Shown one piece after another: positions 8,159 through 14,196 of a stretch of DNA of 16,264 nucleotides. Position 1 is the stretch's first letter; every line of letters starts with the position of its first letter. This DNA comes from Flavobacteriales bacterium (GTDB lineage Bacteria > Bacteroidota > Bacteroidia > Flavobacteriales > Crocinitomicaceae). The stretch spans positions 1 through 16,264 of the forward strand of contig CANCEQ010000050.1 of NCBI GenBank assembly GCA_947375085.1. Reading direction: 5' to 3'. The position numbers and the translations under genes were made by a program. A model generated the notes under the pieces. It did not search any database, had not been told where the DNA came from, and saw only the letters and a program-made list of their open reading frames with translations.

Positions 8159-9193
8159 CTAAAAAACAAAAGTCTCCAAATAGCGATCTATCAAACGAGG
8201 AAGTGGATAATCTTGAATTTGCTCTAGATTGATTTCAATAAACTCTACTTTGTTTTTTTGAGGGAAAGCATTAAAAATATAAAAGTGAGCATAAATTTTC
8301 TGATGGGATAAAATATGAACTTCTTGCTTACTAAAATCAACAGGTTCAAAACCTAACTTTTCCTTAAACAATAATTTCATTTCAGAAAAAGTTTTCTCAG
8401 TTTCAGTCTCTATCAAAGGAAATTGATACAAATGCTGCCAAATATCTTTCTCTTTTCTTTTTTCAAGGATTGTTTTATTTCCCTTATGAAAAATCATATA
8501 ATGAAAATACCTATTACGCACTTTTGTTTTTTTAGACTTTATCGGTCTTACATCAATCGTTCCTGCACCAAAAGCTAAACATTTATCATTTAGTGGGCAA
8601 ATTTCGCAATTAGGATTAGAAGGCAAACACTGAATAGCTCCAAACTCCATAATTGCCTGATTATGAATTGCTGGGTTTTCTATTGACAAAAGCTCCTGAG
8701 CTAATTTCGAAAAATACTTTTTCCCTTCTAACGAATCAATTGGTAAATCAATATCAAAAACACGACTTAAAACTCTGTAAACATTTCCATCTACAACAGA
8801 AAATGGCAAATTAAAACTAAAAGACGAAATAGCTGCCGCCGTATACTCCCCTACCCCTTTTAACTTAAGTATTTGCTCATGTTTATCAGGAAAAACACCT
8901 CCGAATTCAAAAGAAATAATTTTAGCTGTCGAATGTAAATTCCTCGCCCGACTATAATACCCTAGCCCTTGCCAATCATTCAAAACATCTTGTTCTGAAG
9001 CATTTGCAAGATCCTCAATAGTTGGATAATGTTCTATAAATTTTAAATAATAACTTAAACCTTGAGCGACTCGAGTTTGTTGTAAAATTATTTCAGACAA
9101 CCATATAAAATATGGATTATTGGTATTTCTCCAAGGTAAATCACGCTTGTTTAATCTATACCATTCCGTTATTAATCGGTGAAAATCAGTCAT
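8159..9193 (-). CDS. mutY: A/G-specific adenine DNA glycosylase MutY
   Basis: MutY removes adenine mispaired with 8-oxoguanine. The 344-residue product lines up with E. coli MutY at a constant offset of three residues. Catalytic Glu34 lies in LSEIILQQTRV (E. coli Glu37). The helix-hairpin-helix is LKGVGEYTAAA (111-121). Catalytic Asp135 lies in SVVDGNVYR (E. coli Asp138). The 4Fe-4S ligands are Cys189, Cys196, Cys199 and Cys205 (C-x6-C-x2-C-x5-C). The C-terminal NUDIX-like 8-oxoG recognition domain covers about 225-344 and includes HILSHQKIYAHFYIF. It begins the minus-strand run with ssb, gldE, gldD and folK, and is transcribed divergently from hup from a -7 box embedded in a palindrome. Confidence 0.97.
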   Translation of the reverse strand: MTDFHRLITEWYRLNKRDLPWRNTNNPYFIWLSEIILQQTRVAQGLSYYLKFIEHYPTIEDLANASEQDVLNDWQGLGYYSRARNLHSTAKIISFEFGGVFPDKHEQILKLKGVGEYTAAAISSFSFNLPFSVVDGNVYRVLSRVFDIDLPIDSLEGKKYFSKLAQELLSIENPAIHNQAIMEFGAIQCLPSNPNCEICPLNDKCLAFGAGTIDVRPIKSKKTKVRNRYFHYMIFHKGNKTILEKRKEKDIWQHLYQFPLIETETEKTFSEMKLLFKEKLGFEPVDFSKQEVHILSHQKIYAHFYIFNAFPQKNKVEFIEINLEQIQDYPLPRLIDRYLETFVF

Positions 9194-9228
9194 TAAGGCA
9201 TTTTTTTTAAAATTATTTTAATAAAATG

Positions 9229-9236
9229 CAAAAATA
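9229..9236 (-). promoter_or_regulatory. -7 promoter element for mutY
   Basis: Minus-strand TATTTTTG is an exact TAnnTTTG match, followed by CA as in the hup element. It lies 35 bp before the mutY ATG. No good -33 box is visible; the expected position falls on the opposing hup -7 box. Confidence 0.55.
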
Positions 9237-9251
9237 TAACTTTTAGAGCTA

Positions 9252-9259
9252 TACTTTTG
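9252..9259 (+). promoter_or_regulatory. -7 promoter element for hup
   Basis: TACTTTTG is an exact TAnnTTTG match, followed by CACC, 47 bp before the hup ATG. The -33 region would coincide with the mutY -7 box on the other strand. The predicted start near 9265 leaves a leader of about 42 nt. Confidence 0.6.
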
Positions 9260-9306
9260 CACCCTGAAAATCAAAAAGTTGATATAAATAATAAATACAA
9301 ACAAAA

Positions 9307-9597
9307 ATGACAAAAGCTGACATCGTTGCAGACATCGCAGTAGAAACAGGATTAGAAAGAGTAGAAGCTTTAAAAGCTGTTGAAGCGTTCATGAACTCTA
9401 TTAAAGCTTCTTTATCAAAAGGAGAAAATGTTTACTTGAGAGGATTTGGAAGTTTTATCGTTAAAGAAAGAGCTGAAAAAACAGGAAGAAACATTTCAAA
9501 AAACACTACAATCATTATTCCTGCACACAACATTCCTTCATTCAAACCAGCTAAAACGTTTGTTGACGAGGTTAAAACTAGTGTAAAAGTAAAATAA
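9307..9597 (+). CDS. HU/IHF-family DNA-binding protein (variant arm)
   Basis: A 96-residue histone-like protein that dimerises and binds or bends DNA. The helical N-terminal half (1-43) is followed by the family signature LRGFGSFIVKERAEKTGRN (44-62) and the DNA-binding beta-arm to about residue 75, then IPSFKPAKTF and a C-terminal helix. Aligned without gaps to E. coli HU-alpha, the arm-tip Pro63 that intercalates between base pairs is Ile63 here (GRNISKNT instead of GRNPQTGK). The core fold and arm are otherwise intact, so this is a functional variant, not a decayed gene. I recall the same RNISKNT-type arm in other Bacteroidota HU paralogues, which makes it a lineage trait. It is expressed from a strong -7 box divergently from mutY and precedes the mS38-like gene. 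HU versus IHF-beta naming cannot be settled here. Confidence 0.94.
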   Translation: MTKADIVADIAVETGLERVEALKAVEAFMNSIKASLSKGENVYLRGFGSFIVKERAEKTGRNISKNTTIIIPAHNIPSFKPAKTFVDEVKTSVKVK

Positions 9598-9618
9598 TCA
9601 CTGGTTTTTAATAAGCCA

Positions 9619-9651
9619 TTGCAATTTATCCGATTAAATTTACTACTTTCG
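9619..9651 (+). promoter_or_regulatory. Possible promoter of the mS38-like small protein gene
   Basis: TTG (9619-9621) and TACTTTCG (9644-9651) are separated by 22 bp. The -7 box has one mismatch to TAnnTTTG and is followed by CAC, as in the hup promoter (TACTTTTG then CAC). A start near 9656 would place the leader hairpin at the extreme 5' end of the mRNA. Confidence 0.45.
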
Positions 9652-9655
9652 CACT

Positions 9656-9697
9656 CTTGAAATTCATAACGGTACTTTTCCGGTACTGACTTTCAAG
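9656..9697 (+). promoter_or_regulatory. Structured 5' leader of the mS38-like gene
   Basis: The outer stem is CTTGAAA (9656-9662) with TTTCAAG (9691-9697). The inner stem is CGGTAC (9670-9675) with GTACTG (9683-9688), including one G-U pair, closed by a 7-nt loop. CGGTACT also occurs as a direct repeat. It lies 38 nt before the start codon. There is no U-run, so it is not a terminator. Autoregulation or mRNA protection is inference. Confidence 0.5.
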
Positions 9698-9735
9698 AAG
9701 TTAATTAGAGTTTAATCAATTAAAAATATACAATT

Positions 9736-9828
9736 ATGCCAAGCGGTAAAAAAAGAAAAGGTCACAAAATGGCGACTCACAAACGTAAAAAACGTCTTAG
9801 AAAAAATCGTCACAAAAAGAAAAAGTAA
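9736..9828 (+). CDS. Small basic protein, mS38/bS22-like (AURKAIP1/COX24 domain)
   Basis: A 30-residue, extremely basic protein, MPSGKKRKGHKM then ATHKRKKRLRKNRHKKKK. Nineteen of the 30 residues are Lys or Arg, plus three His, and none is acidic. The pattern K-M-x-x-H-K-x-x-K-x-x-x-K-x-R (residues 11-25) matches, from memory, the C-terminal core of mitochondrial ribosomal protein mS38 (AURKAIP1/COX24). Actinobacterial bS22 matches it more loosely, without the His at that position. Both bind the small subunit near the decoding region. Its place between hup and rng (RNase G, which matures 16S rRNA) fits a ribosomal role. It has its own candidate promoter, a foldable leader and a strong terminator 22 nt past its stop. 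Codon use (AAA-rich, several CGT) is compatible with high expression. The coding call is strong; the family link is inference from a short basic sequence. It could also be the Bacteroidota-specific protein bL38 described in F. johnsoniae ribosomes, whose sequence I cannot recall. Confidence 0.85.
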   Translation: MPSGKKRKGHKMATHKRKKRLRKNRHKKKK

Positions 9829-9850
9829 TCAGTAGGTTACTCAAAGTTTG

Positions 9851-9883
9851 AAACTTAGTGAGCAATTGCTTGCTAAGTTTTTT
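9851..9883 (+). terminator. Terminator or attenuator between the mS38-like gene and rng
   Basis: AAACTTAG (9851-9858) pairs with CTAAGTTT (9873-9880). Inside is the self-complementary AGCAATTGCT, separated by a TG/TG mismatch. The whole 30-nt hairpin runs into TTTTTT (9878-9883). No clear promoter lies between it and rng, so partial readthrough may feed rng. Confidence 0.85.
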
Positions 9884-9918
9884 CTGTTTTCTAACATTTT
9901 AATTAAATACAGTCTTTC

Positions 9919-11466
9919 GTGAGTTTAGAACTAGTAGTCGATGCCAGACCTAATGGTATTTGGCTTGCCTTGTTACGTGACGGAAAACTTATTGAGTTGC
10001 AAGAAGAAAAGGGCAATACTGAATTTGCAGTAGGTGATATTTACCTTGGCAAAGTAAGGAAGGTTGTACCTAGTCTTAATGCTGCGTTTGTAGATGTAGG
10101 TTTTGAAAAAGATGCTTTCTTGCATTATTTAGATCTTGGTCCACAATTCAACTCTTTAAATAAGTTCACTCGTGACACTTTGCATGGTAGGCAGAGCGTA
10201 GCAGATCTTCTTTATTTTAAAGCTGAAAAAGATATTCCAAAAGACGGTAAAATCAATGAAATTGTTTCTTCCTCTGCTCCTATATTGGTGCAGGTAGCTA
10301 AAGAACCTATTTCAAGTAAAGGTCCGCGTTTAAGTGCTGAAATAACACTTGCAGGACGTTACCTAGTTTTGGTGCCATTTTCAGATAAAATTTCGATCTC
10401 TCAAAAAATAAAAGATCCTGAAGAAAGGAATCGTTTAAAAACATTAATGAATAATATAAAGCCAAAGAATTTTGGTGTTATTATTCGAACAGTAGCTGAA
10501 AATAAAAAAGTAGAACTTCTTGATCAAGATTTAAAAAACTTGCTTGAAAAATGGAAGTTTATGTATGCTAATTTAAAAACGGCTACACCTCCTAAGAGAG
10601 TATTAGGTGAACTAGATAAAACTTCTTCAATATTAAGAGATTTATTGAATGCAGATTTTTCTAATATTCATGTCAACGATGTTATTTTAATGACAGAAAT
10701 GAGTGAATATATTACTGACATAGCTCCAGGAAGAGAGAAAATATTGAAATTACACGATCGTAAAATCAATATTTTTGAAAAATTTGGTATTACAAAACAA
10801 ATAAAAACATTGTTCGGTAAAAAAGTACCTTTAGCAAGTGGAGGATATTTAATTATTGAACACACTGAAGCTATGCACGTTATCGACGTGAATAGTGGGA
10901 ATAGAAAAGGAGCTGAAGGACAAGAAAGTAATGCACTTTCAACAAATCTTGAAGCCGCAGAAGAAATTGCTCGTGTATTGCAATTACGAGATATGGGTGG
11001 AATCATCTGTATTGACTTCATTGATATGCACGATCGTGAAAACAACAAGCAACTTTATGAAAAAATAAAGGAGCATATGACTTCTGATAGAGCAAAACAC
11101 AATGTTTTACCTCCTTCAAAATTCGGTGTTGTTGAAATCACAAGACAAAGAGTTCGTCCTGAGACCGATATAAATACTTCAGAAGCTTGCCCTACTTGTA
11201 ACGGTACAGGTGAAGTTCAAGCATCTATTTTGTATGCTGAAGAAATTGAAAGTAATCTTAATTATTTAGTTAAGGAACGTCAAGAAAAAAATGTAAGTCT
11301 TTTAGTACATCCCTATTTAGAAGCTTATTTTAAAAACGGTACTTTCTCAAGACAAATGAAATGGTTATGGAAATACAAAAAATGGATTCCTGTAAGAGGT
11401 ATAACTGATAATAACCTACTAGAATACAAGTTTGTAAATAAAAACAACGAAGAAATAACTCTTTGA
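9919..11466 (+). CDS. rng: Ribonuclease G (RNase E/G family)
   Basis: An endoribonuclease that cuts single-stranded, AU-rich RNA and, in bacteria where it was studied, helps mature the 5' end of 16S rRNA. The 515-residue product has an S1-like domain (about 35-130) with an insertion. An RNase H-like region and the DNase I-like catalytic domain follow (about 285-410). Metal-binding Asp323 (VIDVNSGNR) and Asp366 (CIDFIDM) and the Zn-link CPTC (Cys424, Cys427) correspond to E. coli RNase E Asp303, Asp346, Cys404 and Cys407 at a constant offset of 20. The long degradosome tail of RNase E is absent, hence RNase G. The start is GTG: an in-frame stop (9904-9906) leaves no upstream ATG. No Shine-Dalgarno is present. 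It is probably fed by readthrough from the preceding small gene or by a promoter I cannot see. Confidence 0.96.
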   Translation: MSLELVVDARPNGIWLALLRDGKLIELQEEKGNTEFAVGDIYLGKVRKVVPSLNAAFVDVGFEKDAFLHYLDLGPQFNSLNKFTRDTLHGRQSVADLLYFKAEKDIPKDGKINEIVSSSAPILVQVAKEPISSKGPRLSAEITLAGRYLVLVPFSDKISISQKIKDPEERNRLKTLMNNIKPKNFGVIIRTVAENKKVELLDQDLKNLLEKWKFMYANLKTATPPKRVLGELDKTSSILRDLLNADFSNIHVNDVILMTEMSEYITDIAPGREKILKLHDRKINIFEKFGITKQIKTLFGKKVPLASGGYLIIEHTEAMHVIDVNSGNRKGAEGQESNALSTNLEAAEEIARVLQLRDMGGIICIDFIDMHDRENNKQLYEKIKEHMTSDRAKHNVLPPSKFGVVEITRQRVRPETDINTSEACPTCNGTGEVQASILYAEEIESNLNYLVKERQEKNVSLLVHPYLEAYFKNGTFSRQMKWLWKYKKWIPVRGITDNNLLEYKFVNKNNEEITL

Positions 11467-11480
11467 ATAAATTAAATGAT

Positions 11481-11520
11481 AGATGTTGGACCATAATTTG
11501 TCCAACATCTTCATTTTATT
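11481..11520 (+). terminator. Hairpin terminator after rng
   Basis: A perfect 11-bp stem, AGATGTTGGAC (11481-11491) with GTCCAACATCT (11500-11510), has an 8-nt loop and lies 14 nt past the rng stop. The following tract, tcattttatt, is a weak U-run, so termination may be incomplete and allow some transcription into recX. Confidence 0.75.
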
Positions 11521-11553
11521 AAATCCCTTTAGATCAGAATCCTATCTGAAAAA

Positions 11554-12036
11554 ATGCAAGAATCAACACTTTCTTTCTTAGAAGCAAAAGCCAAACTTGA
11601 GGCATTATGCGCATATCAAGAAAGATGTCAGTTTGAGATAGAGCAAAAATTAATTACCTGGAAATTTCCTGAAGAACAAAGAAATCAATTAATTGCCGAC
11701 TTAATTTCAAATAAATTTATTGATGAGCAACGTTTTGCCGAAGCTTTTGTCTCAGGTAAATTTAGAATAAAAAAGTGGGGAAGAATCAAAATCACAAGTC
11801 ACCTCAAACAAAAACACATCTCAAATTATTCCATCCAAAAAGGATTAAAAGAAATTGATTTAGATCAATACTGGGAAACATTACTTCATCTAGCAAATAA
11901 AAAGAAAAACGAACTTCAATTAAAAAAAGGTGACTTTTGGGATAAAAAAGCAAAAACCTTTCGATTTTTACAATCAAAAGGCTATGAGTCAGATTTGATT
12001 TCAGATGCTGTAAATGAAGTGTTTACTAAATCGTAA
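11554..12036 (+). CDS. recX: RecX family regulator of RecA
   Basis: RecX binds RecA filaments and limits recombinase and co-protease activity. The 160-residue, all-helical protein is the usual length. It contains the family pattern FIDEQRFAEAFVSGKFRIKKWG (about 55-76), followed by KITSHLKQKHIS (79-90) and a third helical repeat near 127-155 (DKKAKTFRFLQSKGYESDLI), consistent with the three-repeat RecX fold. It stands 87 bp behind rng and is not next to recA, which is outside the window. A 5-bp inverted repeat (11534-11549) sits just before the ATG, but I give it no function. The start is supported by A-rich sequence directly before the ATG and by the N-terminus reading directly into the first helix. 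Confidence 0.92.
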   Translation: MQESTLSFLEAKAKLEALCAYQERCQFEIEQKLITWKFPEEQRNQLIADLISNKFIDEQRFAEAFVSGKFRIKKWGRIKITSHLKQKHISNYSIQKGLKEIDLDQYWETLLHLANKKKNELQLKKGDFWDKKAKTFRFLQSKGYESDLISDAVNEVFTKS

Positions 12037-12139
12037 TTTGTTAAAAAAACATTATTATTTGAATTTATATTCAATTATTCAAACGATTGATTTTTAGATT
12101 GATTAATAATATTTAATTTAGCGAAACAATTCATATAGA

Positions 12140-12853
12140 ATGTCAGATTCAATTGTTATTATACCAACATACAACGAAGAAGAAAACGTTGAAAATATGA
12201 TTCGAAAGGTAATGTCTTTTGAAAAAGAATATCACGTTTTATTTGTTGACGATTCATCTCCTGATAAAACAGGTGAAATAATTAAAAAACTACAATCTGA
12301 ATTCCCAGGTAAAATTCATTTAGAAACTAGAAAAGGAAAACTAGGTCTAGGCACAGCTTACATACACGGTTTTAAATGGGCAATACTCCATAAATACGAA
12401 TATATTTTCGAAATGGATTGTGACTTTTCTCATAATCCGGATGATTTAATTCGACTGTATACAGCGTGCGCAATGAACGGAGCTGATGTAAGTATTGGTT
12501 CACGTTATTGTAAAGGTGGTAAAGTAAGAAATTGGCCTTTAAAAAGAATTTTAATGTCTTATTTCGCGAGTGTTTACGTTCGTATCATTTTAATGATTGG
12601 TATCAAAGATACAACGGCAGGTTTTAAATGTTATAAAAGAGAAGTTTTAGAAAAAATAAATTTAGATGCTGTTACTTTTAAAGGATATGCTTTTCAAATT
12701 TGTATGAAATACGCAGCTTTAAAACATGGCTTTAAAATAACTGAAGTTCCAATTACATTTGTTGATAGATTGTATGGAATTTCTAAAATGAATTCAGGAA
12801 TCTTTAAAGAAGCATTTTTTGGAGTTTGGAAAATGCGCAATATGAAATTATGA
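12140..12853 (+). CDS. Family 2 glycosyltransferase, polyprenol monophosphomannose synthase-like
   Basis: The 237-residue GT-A fold enzyme resembles dolichol/polyprenol-phosphate mannose synthases, which move a sugar from a nucleotide sugar to a lipid phosphate carrier. Motifs in order: IVIIPTYNEEENV (5-17), VLFVDDSSPDKTGE (33-46), GKLGLGTAYIHGF (66-78), the metal-binding EMDCDFSHNPDD (91-102; D93-x-D95), IGSRYCKGGKVRNWPL (119-134), DTTAGFKCYKREVL (157-170) and FVDRLYGISKM (207-217). No C-terminal membrane domain is present, so it is the soluble or peripheral type. Its stop overlaps the pyrC start (ATGA), so the two are translationally coupled. Mannose as the sugar is family knowledge, not shown here. 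No convincing promoter was found in the 103-bp AT-rich gap before it. Confidence 0.9.
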   Translation: MSDSIVIIPTYNEEENVENMIRKVMSFEKEYHVLFVDDSSPDKTGEIIKKLQSEFPGKIHLETRKGKLGLGTAYIHGFKWAILHKYEYIFEMDCDFSHNPDDLIRLYTACAMNGADVSIGSRYCKGGKVRNWPLKRILMSYFASVYVRIILMIGIKDTTAGFKCYKREVLEKINLDAVTFKGYAFQICMKYAALKHGFKITEVPITFVDRLYGISKMNSGIFKEAFFGVWKMRNMKL

Positions 12854-14196
12854 GTAATTCAATTTTATTAAAATCAGGAACAATAATAAATGAAGGAAAA
12901 CAGTTTGTTGCCGACATTTTGATTAAAAACGGAAGAATAGAAAAAATCGCACCTTCTATTTCTGTAGATTATAAAATTGAAGAATTGAACCTAGAAGGTA
13001 AATACATTCTACCAGGTTGTATCGATGATCAAGTACATTTTAGAGAACCTGGATTAACTCATAAAGCTGAAATTAAAACTGAATCTCGTGCTGCTGTAGC
13101 AGGTGGAATCACTTCCTTTATGGAAATGCCCAATACTGTTCCAAATACATTAACTCAGAGCTTATTAGAAGATAAATATCAAATTGCAGCACAAAATTCA
13201 ATTGCGAATTATTCCTTTTTTATGGGAGCTTCCAATGATAACATTGAAGAAGTTTTAAAAACAAATGAAAGAAATGTTTGTGGTGTAAAAATATTTATGG
13301 GTTCATCTACAGGTAATATGCTAGTAGACAATGAAAAAACGTTAACGAACTTATTTTCTAAAGTCCCACCAATTCTAATAGCTACTCATTGTGAAGATGA
13401 AGCAACGATTCAAGCAAATATTAAAATTTATAGAGAGAAATATGGTGAGGACGTTCCTGTAGAATGTCATCCAATTATTAGAAATGCAGATGCTTGTTAT
13501 AAATCTTCTTCGATGGCTGTTGAGCTAGCAAAAAAATATGATACACGTTTACATATTCTTCATATCTCAACTGAAAAAGAAATCGCCTTATTTGATAACA
13601 CTCTTCCTCTAGAACAAAAATTAATTACTGCAGAGGCCTGCGTTCACCACTTATGGTTTTCTGATGAAGATTATAAAACAAAAGGTAATTTCATTAAATG
13701 GAATCCTGCTGTAAAATCTGGAACTGACCGAGAAGCAATCTGGAAAGCATTATTAGAAGACAGAATTGATGTCATTGCAACCGATCATGCTCCTCATACA
13801 ATTGAAGAAAAAAATCAATCGTATTTTAAAGCGCCATCTGGTGGACCATTAGTTCAACATGCATTATTAGCAATGCTTGAAAAAGTAAAGGAAGGTAAAA
13901 TTTCAATAGAAAAAGTAGTGGAAAAAATGGCACATTCCCCTGCTATACTTTTTAAAATTGAAGAAAGAGGATTTATTCGTGAAGGATATCACGCTGATTT
14001 AGTGATTGTAAATCCTTCTGAAGGAATTACTGTTTCTAAAGAAAATATATTGAGTAAATGCGGTTGGTCTCCTTTTGAAGGAAACCACTTTAACCATACT
14101 ATTGAAAAAACATTTGTAAATGGTAAATTGGTATACTCTAATGGTCAAATAGTAGAAAACGGTTCTGGATCTAGACTTTTGTTTACTCGTAGATGA
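12850..14196 (+). CDS. pyrC: Dihydroorotase
   Basis: Dihydroorotase closes carbamoyl-aspartate to dihydroorotate in pyrimidine synthesis. The 448-residue amidohydrolase is the long, CAD-like form. Visible metal and active-site elements: DDQVHFREPG (59-68), GVKIFMGSS (145-153; Lys147, the likely carboxylated bridging lysine), ATHCEDE (178-184; His180), LHILHIST (234-241), NPA (285-287) and ATDHAPH (310-316; Asp312). The usual DxHxH motif reads D-D-Q-V-H, with Gln61 for the first His. I recall the same DDQVH in Porphyromonas-type enzymes, so it is probably typical of the phylum. The chosen ATG overlaps the glycosyltransferase stop (ATGA); an in-frame ATG 24 nt upstream lies inside that gene and is less likely. 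The stop overlaps the next gene in the same way. Other cyclic amidohydrolases (hydantoinase, allantoinase) fit less well. Confidence 0.94.
   Translation: MSNSILLKSGTIINEGKQFVADILIKNGRIEKIAPSISVDYKIEELNLEGKYILPGCIDDQVHFREPGLTHKAEIKTESRAAVAGGITSFMEMPNTVPNTLTQSLLEDKYQIAAQNSIANYSFFMGASNDNIEEVLKTNERNVCGVKIFMGSSTGNMLVDNEKTLTNLFSKVPPILIATHCEDEATIQANIKIYREKYGEDVPVECHPIIRNADACYKSSSMAVELAKKYDTRLHILHISTEKEIALFDNTLPLEQKLITAEACVHHLWFSDEDYKTKGNFIKWNPAVKSGTDREAIWKALLEDRIDVIATDHAPHTIEEKNQSYFKAPSGGPLVQHALLAMLEKVKEGKISIEKVVEKMAHSPAILFKIEERGFIREGYHADLVIVNPSEGITVSKENILSKCGWSPFEGNHFNHTIEKTFVNGKLVYSNGQIVENGSGSRLLFTRR

Larger units (their letters stand above)
9227..9261. repeat. 35-bp near-palindrome spanning the mutY/hup divergent promoters
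   Basis: The arms TGCAAAAATATA (9227-9238) and TATACTTTTGCA (9250-9261) are inverted copies with one mismatch. Over the full 35 bp, 14 of 17 symmetric base pairs match. Each arm holds the -7 box of one of the two divergent genes. The symmetry may simply arise from two opposed promoters, or may be a dimeric regulator's operator. Confidence 0.7.

Noticed and set aside
8104..8169. Longer ssb start giving 22 extra N-terminal residues
   Set aside because: It would overlap the mutY stop, precede the likely promoter, and add residues absent from SSB proteins, which begin at the MAGSVNKV-type methionine.
10668..11048. 126-codon minus-strand frame inside rng
   Set aside because: It is antisense to the most conserved catalytic part of RNase G and has no independent support.
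11534..11549. TCAGA/TCTGA inverted repeat just before the recX start
   Set aside because: Only 5 bp long with no supporting context; too weak to call an operator.
12059..12074. Inverted repeat TTGAAT/ATTCAA in the recX-glycosyltransferase gap
   Set aside because: A 6-bp AT-rich stem with a 4-nt loop and no U-run is expected by chance in sequence this AT-rich; it is neither a convincing terminator nor an operator.
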